Counted from the stretch's first letter, positions 8,112-15,510 are shown. The stretch: DNA of 64,000 nucleotides from DATFQE01 sp963733845 (GCA_963733845.1 CAVTEM010000007.1:1054001-1118000), one strand, 5' to 3'. Numbers and translations are program-made. Notes: generated by a model from the sequence alone, not told the origin.

Positions 8112-8779
8112 GCGTGGTGCTCCGACCTCAGCGCCAGGTTGCAGGAGGCCTGCTCGCACTCGGCCTCGGCGGGCTCGTGCTCGCGCTCATGGTCGCGGCG
8201 CCGCACATCCAGGTGGTCGACCGCGGCCACTTCGTGGGCTACACGGAGCACGACGTCGTGCGCGTGGACGTCTTCGGCTGGTTCACGATGCTGGCGGCTC
8301 CCGAGACCCACGCCAACACCGACCTGATGAACGTGGTCGTCCTCGGCGTGCTGACCGGGGTCGCGTTCCTCGCCGCGGTCCTGACCCGCAGCCGGCGCCT
8401 GCGCTGGTTCTTCGGGCTCGCCGCTGTCGGTGCCCTCGCGGCCTGCGTCGACGAGGGCTTCGAACTCACGGAGACGCTCGTCTACAACGCCGGCTGGATC
8501 AGCGCGATCGGCATTCCCGCGCGCAAGATCGACGTCCTCGACGCGATCCCCGTCGCGCTCTTCGTCTGGTTCTTCCGCGACGTGCTGATCTCATCGGCCG
8601 CGGCACTGTGGTTCTGGGCTGCCGGAAGCGTGCTGTTCGTCGTCTCGCTCGCGCTCGAGGTCGTGGCTGTGACGCCGGTCGAGGACGCCGTCGAGGTGGT
8701 TGCATCGAGCAGCCTGCTGCTCGGACTCGTCGCGCTCTCCGCCGACCTGCTGAGAAGAGAGGAGGCGAGAGGAACATGA
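8108..8779 (+). CDS. Six-helix integral membrane protein, function unknown
   Basis: 223 aa beginning MSVVLRPQRQVAGGLLALGL, with its ATG overlapping the stop of the small gene (ATGA). About six hydrophobic segments are visible, with a polar periplasmic-like loop after the first (RGHFVGYTEHDVVRVDVF) and an amphipathic stretch GIPARKIDVLDA. Its end overlaps korB by four bases. The position inside the kor operon suggests a link to electron transfer or ferredoxin reoxidation, but no cofactor motif is visible. Confidence 0.7.
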   Translation: MSVVLRPQRQVAGGLLALGLGGLVLALMVAAPHIQVVDRGHFVGYTEHDVVRVDVFGWFTMLAAPETHANTDLMNVVVLGVLTGVAFLAAVLTRSRRLRWFFGLAAVGALAACVDEGFELTETLVYNAGWISAIGIPARKIDVLDAIPVALFVWFFRDVLISSAAALWFWAAGSVLFVVSLALEVVAVTPVEDAVEVVASSSLLLGLVALSADLLRREEARGT

Positions 8780-9804
8780 GCTCCGAGGGCAACGGTGCCG
8801 GGAAGCCGCTCGTGCAGCTGACGGCGAAGGACTTCAAGTCCGACCAGGAGGTGCGCTGGTGTCCGGGCTGCGGCGACTACGCGATCCTCGCCGCGATGCA
8901 GAGCTTCATGCCCGAGCTCGGCATTCCACGCGAGCGGATCGTGTTCGTCTCGGGAATCGGTTGCGCGGCCCGCTTCCCGTACTACATGGAGACGTACGGG
9001 ATGCACTCGATCCACGGGCGCGCGCCCGCGATCGCCACCGGGCTGTCGGTGTCGCGGCCGGATCTGTCCGTCTGGGTCGTGACCGGCGACGGCGACGCGC
9101 TCTCGATCGGCGGCAACCACCTGATCCACGCGCTCCGGCGCAACGTGAACATCAAGATCCTGATGTTCAACAACCAGATCTACGGCCTGACCAAGGGCCA
9201 GTACTCGCCCACCTCGGAGCTCGGCAAGGTGACGAAGTCCACGCCGATGGGCTCCCTCGACTACCCGTTCAATCCCATCTCGCTGGCGCTGGGCGCCGAG
9301 GCGACGTTCGTCGCGCGCTCGATCGACACCGACCGCAAGCACGTGACCGAGGTCCTCCGCAAAGCGGCCGACCACAAGGGTGCCGCCTTCGTCGAGATCT
9401 ACCAGAACTGCAACGTGTACAACGACGGCGCCTTCGACGTCGTCCGCGACAACAAGGACAACCGGATCGTCCTGCAGCACGGCGAGCCGATCCGCTTCGG
9501 CGCCGAGGGCGAGCGCGGAGTCATCCAGCGGAGCGACGGCACGGTCGAACTCGTCGACACGGCCAAGGTGGGTGAGGAGAACCTGCTCGTCCACGACGAG
9601 CAGCGTGAGAGCCCGTCGCTGGCGTTCGGCCTCAGCCGGCTGGCGCACGGGCCGACGGGGCCGCTGCCGGTCGGCGTCTTCCGGAACGTCACGCGCGAGT
9701 CCTACGACTCGCTCATGAGCGAGCAGATCGAGACCGCGAAGGCGCAGCGCGAGGGCGATCTCGGCGCGCTGCTGCACGCCGGCGACACCTGGCGGATCGG
9801 CTAG
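8776..9804 (+). CDS. korB: 2-oxoacid:ferredoxin oxidoreductase, beta subunit
   Basis: 342 aa; the ATG at 8776 follows GAGGCGAGAGG. It is the thiamine-diphosphate subunit partnering KorA. Family motifs: WCPGCGDYAILAAM at ~29, GIGCAARFPYYMETYGMHSI, and the TPP-binding GDGDALSIGGNHLIHALRR followed by NVNIKILMFNNQIYGLTKGQ. QNCNVYNDGAFD and HGEPIRFG occur in the 2-oxoglutarate-type subfamily. It overlaps the membrane-protein gene, so the four genes look like one operon. Confidence 0.93.
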   Translation: MSSEGNGAGKPLVQLTAKDFKSDQEVRWCPGCGDYAILAAMQSFMPELGIPRERIVFVSGIGCAARFPYYMETYGMHSIHGRAPAIATGLSVSRPDLSVWVVTGDGDALSIGGNHLIHALRRNVNIKILMFNNQIYGLTKGQYSPTSELGKVTKSTPMGSLDYPFNPISLALGAEATFVARSIDTDRKHVTEVLRKAADHKGAAFVEIYQNCNVYNDGAFDVVRDNKDNRIVLQHGEPIRFGAEGERGVIQRSDGTVELVDTAKVGEENLLVHDEQRESPSLAFGLSRLAHGPTGPLPVGVFRNVTRESYDSLMSEQIETAKAQREGDLGALLHAGDTWRIG

Positions 9805-9820
9805 ACCGCCGTCCCTCAGC

Positions 9821-9979
9821 TCAGGGGATCAGTCCGGCGACGCGCCCGATCGCGTTGATGACATTGCCGGCCAGCAGCGCGAGTGCGCCCAGGCATGCAA
9901 TCGTGACCACGGTCAGCACGACGCCGTACTCGGCCATCGTCTGGCCGGATTCGTCGGAGAAGAGCTTGTCTGGCGTCAC
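9821..9979 (-). CDS. Flp-family type IVb pilin
   Basis: 52 aa from the GTG at 9979, preceded by CGGAGG nine bases upstream; a longer frame to 10021 lacks such a site. After a short leader, SGQTMAEYGVVLTVVTIA shows the Flp prepilin motif: Gly before the cleavage site, Glu-Tyr at +5/+6, then a hydrophobic helix. It would be cleaved by a TadV-type prepilin peptidase and assembled by a Tad machine. No tad/cpa genes are in the window, so it is an orphan here. Very similar to the pilin at 11327. Confidence 0.88.
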   Translation of the reverse strand: MTPDKLFSDESGQTMAEYGVVLTVVTIACLGALALLAGNVINAIGRVAGLIP

Positions 9980-10066
9980 AGGGGAAGACCTCCGCGAGTT
10001 CGTGAGACGTGGCCCCGCCACGCCGCAAGGGTGTACTACCGTCGCCGCAGATATCGGCCGTAACGA

Positions 10067-10124
10067 GTAGGGGCACCATCCCTGGAATGGGTTCCCACGC
10101 GCTGGAGAGCCCGTCTGCCCCTAC
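10067..10124. terminator. Inverted repeat at the 3' end of the DUF1905-like gene
   Basis: GTAGGGGCA (10067-10075) and TGCCCCTAC (10116-10124) are perfect 9-base arms; a small inner hairpin TGGGTTCCCA sits between them. The right arm includes the stop codon of the minus-strand gene ending at 10121, so it may separate that gene from the flp gene. There is no U-tract, and a Rho-independent terminator is only one possibility. Confidence 0.4.
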
Positions 10125-10570
10125 TTGGGCGTCTTCACTCCCTCGCGGAGGAGCTCGACCGTGCGCTGAACGCGGGTCGACGCGCGTGCGCTCCCGCTTC
10201 GCCTCCTCGATCCACTCGACGTACTCCTTCCGGTGGGTGTAGGAGAGCCGTCGAAGGTCGCGCGCATGCCACCCTCGGCAAGGGCGTCCGCGAGATCCAC
10301 GGGCACCTCGACGGTCCGCTCCGTGGGGTCGAGCTCGACCTCGATCGTGACGACCTTCCCGAGCTCGACACCGGCGCCCTCGCGGACCTCGCGGCGGAAC
10401 GCGAGGTAGTCGACGCCGCCGTAGCGCGCGACCGTCGTGGTGAACGGATAGCCCTCGATGGTGCCGCGCACCGGCGCGCGGACCTTGCCCCACTCGGCCA
10501 TCGGGTCGAACGGGAGCGTCACCGCCCCTGCCGGGCCGAACGGCTGCAGGACCGCCTCGAACCGGTGCAT
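10121..10570 (-). CDS. YdeI/OmpD-associated-like protein with DUF1905 domain (two compensating frameshifts)
   Basis: 149 aa as it stands, starting MHRFEAVLQPFGPAGAVTLP. The DUF1905 fold is seen in VRGTIEGYPFTTTVARYGG and VEVPVDLADALAEGG. The C-terminus should read LSYTHRKEYVEWIEEAKRE then RVQRTVELLREGVKTPK, but the first of these is in another frame: one base seems missing near 10248 and one extra near 10185. The frame is restored, so a product with ~20 altered residues could still be made. Related proteins are named for bacteriocin protection; that function is weakly established. Confidence 0.72.
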   Translation of the reverse strand: MHRFEAVLQPFGPAGAVTLPFDPMAEWGKVRAPVRGTIEGYPFTTTVARYGGVDYLAFRREVREGAGVELGKVVTIEVELDPTERTVEVPVDLADALAEGGMRATFDGSPTPTGRSTSSGSRRRSGSARASTRVQRTVELLREGVKTPK

Positions 10571-10588
10571 CTTTGCGAGCCTACCGCG

Positions 10589-11218
10589 ATGGCGCTCGAG
10601 ATCAGGGACGTCGCGCCGGGTCTGTGGGTCTGGCGGCAGGAGCATCCCGGCTGGCGGCCGGGTGCCGGCTGGAAAGGCCCGGTCACATCGACCTGCGTGG
10701 AAGGCGGCGGCGAGGTCGGGCTGCTCGATCCGCTCGCGCCGCCCGACGACGCCGAGGAGTTCTGGAGCCGCCTCGAGGCCAAGCCGCCGACCTTTGCCGT
10801 CGTCCTCAAGCCCGACCACGTTCGCAGCGTCGACCTCTTCGTGCAGCGCTACGCCGTCGCCGCCTTCGGCCCGGACCTGTTCTTTCGGGGCGATGCGCCC
10901 GAGACCGAGCTCGACTGGATCGGCGAGGGCAGCGAGCTTCCGGGCGGGCTGCGGGCGCTCCACGACGGGCGCGGCCGCAACGAGACGCCGCTCTGGCTCC
11001 CGGAGCAGCGCGCGCTCGTCTTCGCCGACGGGATGACGGCGCCCGACGGCGAGCTGCGCGTCTGGTGGACGCCATGGCACGACAAACGCGTCCTCCCGGC
11101 ACTCGCGGAGCTGCTCGAGCTGCCGTTCGAGCTCGTGATCGTCTCCCACGGCGAGCCGGTGCACGACCGTGCCGAGTTCGAGCGCGCGCTCGAACGCGAG
11201 CCCTACACCGAGAGCTAG
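10589..11218 (+). CDS. MBL-fold-like protein with degenerate metal site
   Basis: 209 aa from the ATG at 10589; an earlier ATG at 10565 would overlap the divergent gene. The pattern LEIRDVAPGLWVWR...GLLDPL is that of the N-terminal half of metallo-beta-lactamase-fold hydrolases and the end FELVIVSHGEPVHDRAEFER resembles their last metal-binding segment. The usual HxHxDH is replaced by LKPDHVRSVD, so the dinuclear metal centre is probably incomplete. Activity is uncertain. It shares a short divergent promoter region with the DUF1905-like gene. Confidence 0.65.
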   Translation: MALEIRDVAPGLWVWRQEHPGWRPGAGWKGPVTSTCVEGGGEVGLLDPLAPPDDAEEFWSRLEAKPPTFAVVLKPDHVRSVDLFVQRYAVAAFGPDLFFRGDAPETELDWIGEGSELPGGLRALHDGRGRNETPLWLPEQRALVFADGMTAPDGELRVWWTPWHDKRVLPALAELLELPFELVIVSHGEPVHDRAEFERALEREPYTES

Positions 11219-11272
11219 GAGGAACCTCGATCCGTTCCTATCCCGGTAGGGGGAGCTTCGGGGGCAACTCTG

Positions 11273-11304
11273 GACGGCGGCCGCTGTGGGGCGCGGCCGC
11301 CGTC
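11273..11304. terminator. Bidirectional stem-loop between convergent genes
   Basis: GACGGCGGCCGC (11273-11284) and GCGGCCGCCGTC (11293-11304) form a perfect 12-bp stem with an 8-base loop, placed between the stop of the MBL-like gene (11218) and the stop of the flp gene (11327). No U-tract is present, as is common in high-GC actinobacterial terminators. Confidence 0.65.
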
Positions 11305-11326
11305 CTGCTCGTCGTGCGCGAACTTC

Positions 11327-11509
11327 CTAGGTGATGTAGCCGGCCACGCGGTTGATCGCGTTGATGATGTTCCCGGACAGCAGTCCGAGCGCACCGAACA
11401 CGGCGATCGTGATCACGGCGAGCACGACACCGTACTCCGCCATGGTCTGGCCTTCCTCGCGCCGAGGGATCGAGGCGATCAGCTCGGCGGGCTTCCGCAC
11501 CTGACTCAT
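11327..11509 (-). CDS. Flp-family type IVb pilin
   Basis: 60 aa from the ATG at 11509, preceded by AAGGAGG six bases away. The leader MSQVRKPAELIASIPRREEG is followed by QTMAEYGVVLAVITIAVFGA, the Flp prepilin cleavage motif and hydrophobic stalk, ending NIINAINRVAGYIT. The mature part is nearly the same as in the pilin 1.4 kb away, which points to a duplication. It is separated from that copy by two unrelated genes, and no tad assembly genes are nearby. Confidence 0.9.
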   Translation of the reverse strand: MSQVRKPAELIASIPRREEGQTMAEYGVVLAVITIAVFGALGLLSGNIINAINRVAGYIT

Positions 11510-11599
11510 TCCAGTCCTCCTTGACACTTGGCGCGGCCGCCCCGCCTGGTTTGCGATCCAAGCGCGGTATCGGCCTTTGGGCTCAGCGCTTGATCCCTC

Positions 11600-11629
11600 T
11601 GGACAGGGATCGTCGCCGTCTAGTACACT
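11600..11629 (+). promoter_or_regulatory. Promoter of the HTH-Clp_N gene (leaderless)
   Basis: TGGACA (11600-11605), an 18-base spacer and TACACT (11624-11629) match a housekeeping promoter. The expected start point falls at about 11636-11638, that is, on the ATG, and there is no Shine-Dalgarno, so a leaderless transcript is likely. Confidence 0.55.
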
Positions 11630-11649
11630 AGACGTCTATGACGCTAGAC
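11618..11649. promoter_or_regulatory. Palindromic operator over the -10 and start codon
   Basis: GTCTAGTACACTAGAC (11618-11633) is a 7-bp inverted repeat with a 2-base centre; the perfect palindrome TAGACGTCTA (11629-11638) overlaps it, and another CTAGAC lies at 11644-11649. The cluster covers the -10 box and the ATG, the classic place for a repressor. The encoded protein has its own HTH, so autoregulation is the simplest reading. Confidence 0.55.
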
Positions 11650-12325
11650 GACAAAGACACTCGAGGAAGCGCGTGCCCTGCGCGCCCGCCAGCTGGAGCT
11701 CCAGCACGACGCCGACCGGGCCAAGCTGGACTATCACCACGCGATCCGCCGTCTGCACGCAGCCGGCGGCTCGATGCGCGAGATCGCCGAGGCGCTGGAC
11801 CTCAGTCATCAGCGCGTGCACCAGATCGTCGAGGGCGACGAGCCCGTCGGCCGCCGGATCGGCTGGGGCCCGCCCGGGCCGCGACGCCGCCGGCACGGCC
11901 TCGCCCGGTTCACCCGCGTGGCCCGTCAGGTCGTGATGCGCTCGCAGAAGGAGGCGCACCAGCTCGGCGTGACCGAGATCGCCCCGGAGCACCTCCTGCT
12001 CGGGCTCGCCGCGCTCGAGCGCGGAACGGGCGGCAAGGCGCTCGCGGCCGCAGGGATCGACCTCGACCGCATTCGCGCGGAGCTCGGCGAGCCCGTGCGC
12101 GAGCCGGCACGTGGGCGACTGCCGCTCACCCGCGAGTCCAAGCAGCTGCTCGAAGGCTCTCTTGCGCAGGCGCTCGAGCGCGGGCACAACTGGATCGGCA
12201 CCGAGCACATCCTGCTGGCCTTGCTCGCGGCGGGCGGACGGCCCGTCGAGCTACTCGAGCGACTGGGCACGACTCCCGACGCTCTGCGCGCCGAGATCGA
12301 GCGGATCCTGGCCGAAGCAGCCTAA
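11638..12325 (+). CDS. HTH plus Clp N-terminal repeat protein (frameshifted near the start)
   Basis: About 228 aa if one base near 11655 is ignored: the ATG frame MTLDDK must join TLEEARALRARQLELQ. The N-terminal coiled helix leads to an HTH, AAGGSMREIAEALDLSHQRV then HQIVEG. Residues ~85-228 contain two Clp_N repeats, each with the E-H-(I/L)-LL signature (VTEIAPEHLLLGL; NWIGTEHILLALL), as in the substrate/adaptor domain of ClpA/ClpC. There is no AAA+ module. It may be a transcription factor that responds to Clp substrates or adaptors; this is inference. Confidence 0.72.
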
Positions 12326-13563
12326 GCAGGCTCGGCGCGCAGCTCGAACGGCCGCTTCGGCAGCAGGAACGCCGCCATCGCGAGCGCAGAGAGCCCCGCG
12401 ACCCAGAAGGCCAGGTCGGTGCCACCGACCTCGATCAGCCAGCCGATCAGCAGGCCGCCCGCCGGCGCGAGCCCGTGGAACGCGAACAGGTAGAGGCTGA
12501 GGACGCGTCCGCGCAGGTGGTCGGGCGCGGTCAGCTGGAGCAGCGCGTTCGAGTTCGAGCTCCAGAGGGTGAAGCACAACCCGGCGACCAGCAGCGCAGC
12601 GGCACATGCCGCCACGTTCGCCCCCGGTGCCACGAGCAGCATCGCGATGCCGAAGCCCGTCGTTCCGGCCAGGAGCACCTTCCAGCTCGCTCGGCCGAGC
12701 GAGGCCGTGGCGAGGGCGCCGAGCAGCGCACCCGCGCCGAACATCGCCGAGAGCAGGCCGAAGACCTCGGGCCCCGCATGCAGCTCGGCCGCGAGGACGG
12801 GCAGGATGACGCCGTTGTTCACGCCCAGCGTTCCGACGACGAGCACGAGCAACAGCACGAGGGAGACACGCCTGTCCGCGCGAGCGTAGGCAAGGCCCTC
12901 GCGGACGCCGCGAAGCATCGTCGGTCGCGACTCGCCGCGGTCGACCGGATAGAGCCGGCTCGTGTCCATCAGCAGCAGCGCGGCGAGGACCGCTACGAAG
13001 CTGACGGCGTTGAGCAGGAAGCAGGCGCCGACGCCGACCGAGGCGATCAGCACGCCCGCAATCCCGGGCCCGACGATCCGCGAAGCGTTGAAGACGCTCG
13101 TGTTGAGCGCGATCGCGTTCGGAAGCTCGGCGCGGCCGACGAGCTGGTACACGAGCGCGTGGCGGCCCGGCGAGTCGAAGACCTGGGCGATCCCGGCGAA
13201 GAGGGCTAGAACGTACAGGTGCCAGACCTGGGCGACCCCGGACAACGCGAGGGCCGCGAGCACGATCGAGACCGCCATCGAGCTCGCCTGCGTCGCGATG
13301 ACGAGCCGCCGGTTGTCGAGGCGGTCGGCCAGGACGCCGGCGAACAGGCCGAAGAGCGTCTGGGGCGAGAAGCGACAGAAGGTGAGGATCCCGACGGCGA
13401 GCGGCGAGCCGGTCAGCTCGTAGACGAACCAGGCCAGGGCGACGTTCTGCATCCAGGTGCCGCTGACCGAAACGACTTGGCCGGTGAAGAACAGCCTGAA
13501 GTTGCGGTGCTTGCGAAGGCTGGCGAACGTTCGCTCGTTGAGCGCCAGGAGCGCGGCGCTCAC
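12322..13563 (-). CDS. MFS transporter (EntS/MFS_3-like)
   Basis: 413 aa with about 12 hydrophobic segments. It begins NERTFASLRKHRNFRLFFTG and QVVSVSGTWMQNVALAWFVY, the typical opening of MFS_3-type exporters; the cytoplasmic loop GVLADRLDNRRLVIATQ is the family's motif A region. Substrate unknown, likely a drug or siderophore-like compound. The start codon overlaps the marR stop by four bases, so the pair is an operon under MarR control. The stop overlaps the convergent Clp_N gene by four bases. Confidence 0.88.
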   Translation of the reverse strand: MSAALLALNERTFASLRKHRNFRLFFTGQVVSVSGTWMQNVALAWFVYELTGSPLAVGILTFCRFSPQTLFGLFAGVLADRLDNRRLVIATQASSMAVSIVLAALALSGVAQVWHLYVLALFAGIAQVFDSPGRHALVYQLVGRAELPNAIALNTSVFNASRIVGPGIAGVLIASVGVGACFLLNAVSFVAVLAALLLMDTSRLYPVDRGESRPTMLRGVREGLAYARADRRVSLVLLLVLVVGTLGVNNGVILPVLAAELHAGPEVFGLLSAMFGAGALLGALATASLGRASWKVLLAGTTGFGIAMLLVAPGANVAACAAALLVAGLCFTLWSSNSNALLQLTAPDHLRGRVLSLYLFAFHGLAPAGGLLIGWLIEVGGTDLAFWVAGLSALAMAAFLLPKRPFELRAEPA

Positions 13564-14015
13564 AGGCCGTCGCCCTCGACGAGCAGGTCCTCCAGCGGCT
13601 CGAGCGCGTCAGCCAGCGCCGCCAGCTTCTCCTCGGGCAGGCGGCTCAGGCGTGCGGCGAGCCAGGCCGTGCGGCGCGTGCGGACTCTGCGCAGGATGCG
13701 GTCGCCCTCGTCCGTGACCCACAGCGCCTGGCGACGCCGATCGAGCGGGTCGGCGGTGCGGCGGACGAGGCCCGCCTTCTCCAGCCGCGCCACCGAGACG
13801 GACATCGAGGCGGGCGACATTCGCTCGCGGGCGGCCAGTTCCCGGACGCCGATCCCAGGAGAGCGCCGAATCAGGCCGAGCAGGCTGGCCTGAGTGCCGG
13901 TGACGCCGAACGCCGCCGTCTCGCGGCGCAGCCCACGATTCAGCTTCAGGAGGACGGGCCGGAGCCGGCCTGCGACCTCGGTCGGCGAGACGGCTGCTTT
14001 CGTGGCCTGAGACAT
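13560..14015 (-). CDS. MarR-family transcriptional regulator
   Basis: 151 aa from the ATG at 14015. The winged HTH includes GVTGTQASLLGLIRRSPGIG, VRELAARERMSPASMSVSVA (recognition helix) and the wing GLVRRTADPLDRRRQALWVT with the conserved DxRxR. It is followed immediately by the MFS gene and two palindromic sites lie just upstream of its start, so it very probably represses this operon until an inducer binds. The inducer is unknown. A start at 14033 would place the coding region inside operator 1. Confidence 0.9.
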   Translation of the reverse strand: MSQATKAAVSPTEVAGRLRPVLLKLNRGLRRETAAFGVTGTQASLLGLIRRSPGIGVRELAARERMSPASMSVSVARLEKAGLVRRTADPLDRRRQALWVTDEGDRILRRVRTRRTAWLAARLSRLPEEKLAALADALEPLEDLLVEGDGL

Positions 14016-14016
14016 C

Positions 14017-14054
14017 GTTAGCCAGTCTAACAAAAGCCGTTAGCCAAGATAACG
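14017..14054. promoter_or_regulatory. Tandem MarR-type operators
   Basis: GTTAGCCAGTCTAAC (14017-14031) and CGTTAGCCAAGATAACG (14038-14054) are two inverted repeats with GTTA...TAAC arms, spaced about two helical turns apart and abutting the marR start codon. The AT-rich arms stand out in this GC-rich DNA. Two related palindromes at the start of a marR gene are a typical autoregulatory arrangement. Confidence 0.75.
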
Positions 14055-14175
14055 ATCCCGAGCCTCTTGGGCAGACCGCAAGGTTCCTCGCGGGCCGGCA
14101 TCTCTCACAGCGGAACCGGGCCCTCTGTGCATGAGGACGCACAGATGCGGCGGCCCGGACTTCCTTCTCATGGTG

Positions 14176-14206
14176 GGGGCGCCTCCCCGGGGGGTCGGGG
14201 CGCCCC
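14176..14206. terminator. Hairpin downstream of the BolA-Grx gene
   Basis: GGGGCGCC (14176-14183) and GGCGCCCC (14199-14206) flank a C/G-rich loop; a second weaker inverted repeat GGGCCG/CGGCCC lies at 14222-14245. Both sit in the 14055-14265 gap, past the stop of the minus-strand gene at 14266. That gap holds no gene that I can support. Confidence 0.45.
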
Positions 14207-14265
14207 TTCCCTTTCACGTTCGGGCCGTCACTACGGCGGCGGCCCGGACACCCCGCTACGAGAGG

Positions 14266-14868
14266 TCAGGCAGAGAGCGCTGCGACGCGCTCTGCGCGCG
14301 CACCGCGATAGTCGTCCCCGAGTGCGTCCTGGAGCTTCTGCTCCAGCTCGCCCGAGGCTGCGAGCTCCTCCACGATGTCGGCGCCGCCGAGCAGCTCGCC
14401 GCGAACGAAGACCTGCGGGATCGTCGGCCAACCCGACACGGAGGAGAGCTCCTGCCTGAACGCGGGGTCCGGAAGTATGTCGACCGCCGTGACGGGTGCT
14501 CCGGCCCCGCGGAGCGCCTCGAGCGCCCGGTGCGAGTTGCCGCACATCACGAACTCCGGCGTGCCCTTCATGAAGAGCGCGACCGGCTCCTTCTCGATGA
14601 TCTGCTCGATCTGCTCGCGCAGCTCTGTCACTGACTCGACTCCCTTCGTCCGGATGCGTAGTTCGTGGATCGTCCCGTCGGCGAGCGGCGCCTCGAGCGC
14701 CGCGTAGACGAGCTTGTGCTGCTCGACGAGCGAGAGCCCGTCGAAGCGGCCCGACGCGACGGTCACCTGGAAGTGGTCGCCGCCGCCCGTGCGGTCGACG
14801 ACGGAAAGCTCATTCGCGTCCGGAAAGGCGGAGGCGAGCAGCTCCTGCAGTGAATCGGTGGGGGCCAC
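14266..14868 (-). CDS. BolA-monothiol glutaredoxin fusion protein
   Basis: 200 aa. Residues ~4-78 are a BolA/IbaG domain (HFQVTVASGRFDGLSLVEQH, with the conserved His pair region). Residues ~85-185 are a Grx4-type glutaredoxin: EKEPVALFMKGTPEFVMCGN, TAVDILPDPAFRQELSSVSG, WPTIPQVFVRGELLGGADIV. The active site reads CGNS instead of CGFS. Separate BolA and Grx4 proteins form a [2Fe-2S]-bridged complex that delivers clusters and reports iron status; here the two are one chain. The neighbour on the same strand is infA. Confidence 0.88.
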   Translation of the reverse strand: MAPTDSLQELLASAFPDANELSVVDRTGGGDHFQVTVASGRFDGLSLVEQHKLVYAALEAPLADGTIHELRIRTKGVESVTELREQIEQIIEKEPVALFMKGTPEFVMCGNSHRALEALRGAGAPVTAVDILPDPAFRQELSSVSGWPTIPQVFVRGELLGGADIVEELAASGELEQKLQDALGDDYRGARAERVAALSA

Positions 14869-14903
14869 GCGGCCATCGTAGCCGCGTGACCCCCGAAGTC
14901 CCG

Positions 14904-15125
14904 TCAGCGATAGCGGAAGACGATGCGGCCGCGGTCGAGGTCGTACGGCGAGAGCTCGACCTTCACACGGTCACCGGGGAAGATGCGGATCCGATACCGG
15001 CGCATCTTCCCTGCGGTGTAGCCGATGGTCTCGTGGCCGTTGTCGAGGGCGATCCGGAACATCCCGTTCCGCAGGGCCTCGGTGACCTCGCCCTCGAACT
15101 CGATCTTCTCCTCGCGCTCGGGGAT
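14904..15125 (-). CDS. infA: Translation initiation factor IF-1, with ATC at the start position
   Basis: 73 aa, the normal IF-1 length. PEREEKIEFEGEVTEAL, RNGMFRIALDNGHETIGYTA, GKMRRYRIRIFPGDRVKVEL and SPYDLDRGRIVFRYR give the complete OB-fold that binds the ribosomal A site. No ATG, GTG or TTG is in frame at the N-terminus: the codon before PEREEK is ATC (15123-15125), two codons after an in-frame TGA. Either initiation is on AUC or ATG was misread. It follows cspA by nine bases, so the two are probably cotranscribed. Confidence 0.85.
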   Translation of the reverse strand: MPEREEKIEFEGEVTEALRNGMFRIALDNGHETIGYTAGKMRRYRIRIFPGDRVKVELSPYDLDRGRIVFRYR

Positions 15126-15134
15126 GGTTCAGCC

Positions 15135-15341
15135 CTACGAGGTGGCGACGACGTTCGTGGCCTCGGGGCCCTTCGTGCCCTCGCGGACCTCGAACTCGAC
15201 CTTCGCGCCCTCGGTGAGGGACTTGAAGCCCGTGCCCTCGATGTTCGAGTGATGCACGAAGACGTCCTTGTCGCCCTCGTCGGGCGAGATGAAGCCATAA
15301 CCCTTCGCGTCGTTGAACCACTTGACGGTTCCGGTTGCCAT
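15135..15341 (-). CDS. cspA: Cold shock protein (CspA family)
   Basis: 68 aa starting MATGTVKWFNDAKGYGFISP, with both RNP motifs (KGYGFI and DVFVHHS) that bind single-stranded nucleic acid. It acts as an RNA chaperone. The ATG is preceded by GGGAGGT with seven bases between. A leader of about 100 bases (15342-15440) with TTTTTTCGTTAAGCG precedes it, possibly a structured cold-responsive 5' UTR; I cannot fold it reliably by eye. infA follows directly. Confidence 0.95.
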   Translation of the reverse strand: MATGTVKWFNDAKGYGFISPDEGDKDVFVHHSNIEGTGFKSLTEGAKVEFEVREGTKGPEATNVVATS

Positions 15342-15447
15342 GCGGGGTACCTCCCGTTTTTTCGTTAAGCGAACGCAGTCAGGGAGGTCACGAGGACTAC
15401 CGCCGAACAAACGCTCTTGAACGGGGCGGAGTTTATCCGGGAAAAGT

Positions 15448-15479
15448 CGAGCCCGCCCCGAGGAGTAGGGGCGGGCTCG
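15448..15479 (-). terminator. Rho-independent terminator of the RTX gene
   Basis: CGAGCCCGCCCC (15448-15459) and GGGGCGGGCTCG (15468-15479) form a perfect 12-bp stem with an 8-base loop. On the minus strand it is followed by ACTTTTC. It lies 32 bases past the stop of the RTX-repeat gene and before the cspA leader, insulating the two. Confidence 0.8.
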
Positions 15480-15510
15480 TGTCCGGAGAGAGGAATGCGT
15501 AGAGCTTGGT

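Noticed and set aside
12322..13893. Long antisense frames opposite the MFS, kinase and permease genes
   Set aside because: In DNA of this GC content, long spurious frames on the opposite strand are expected; the translations are low-complexity Arg/Ala/Pro and match no family.
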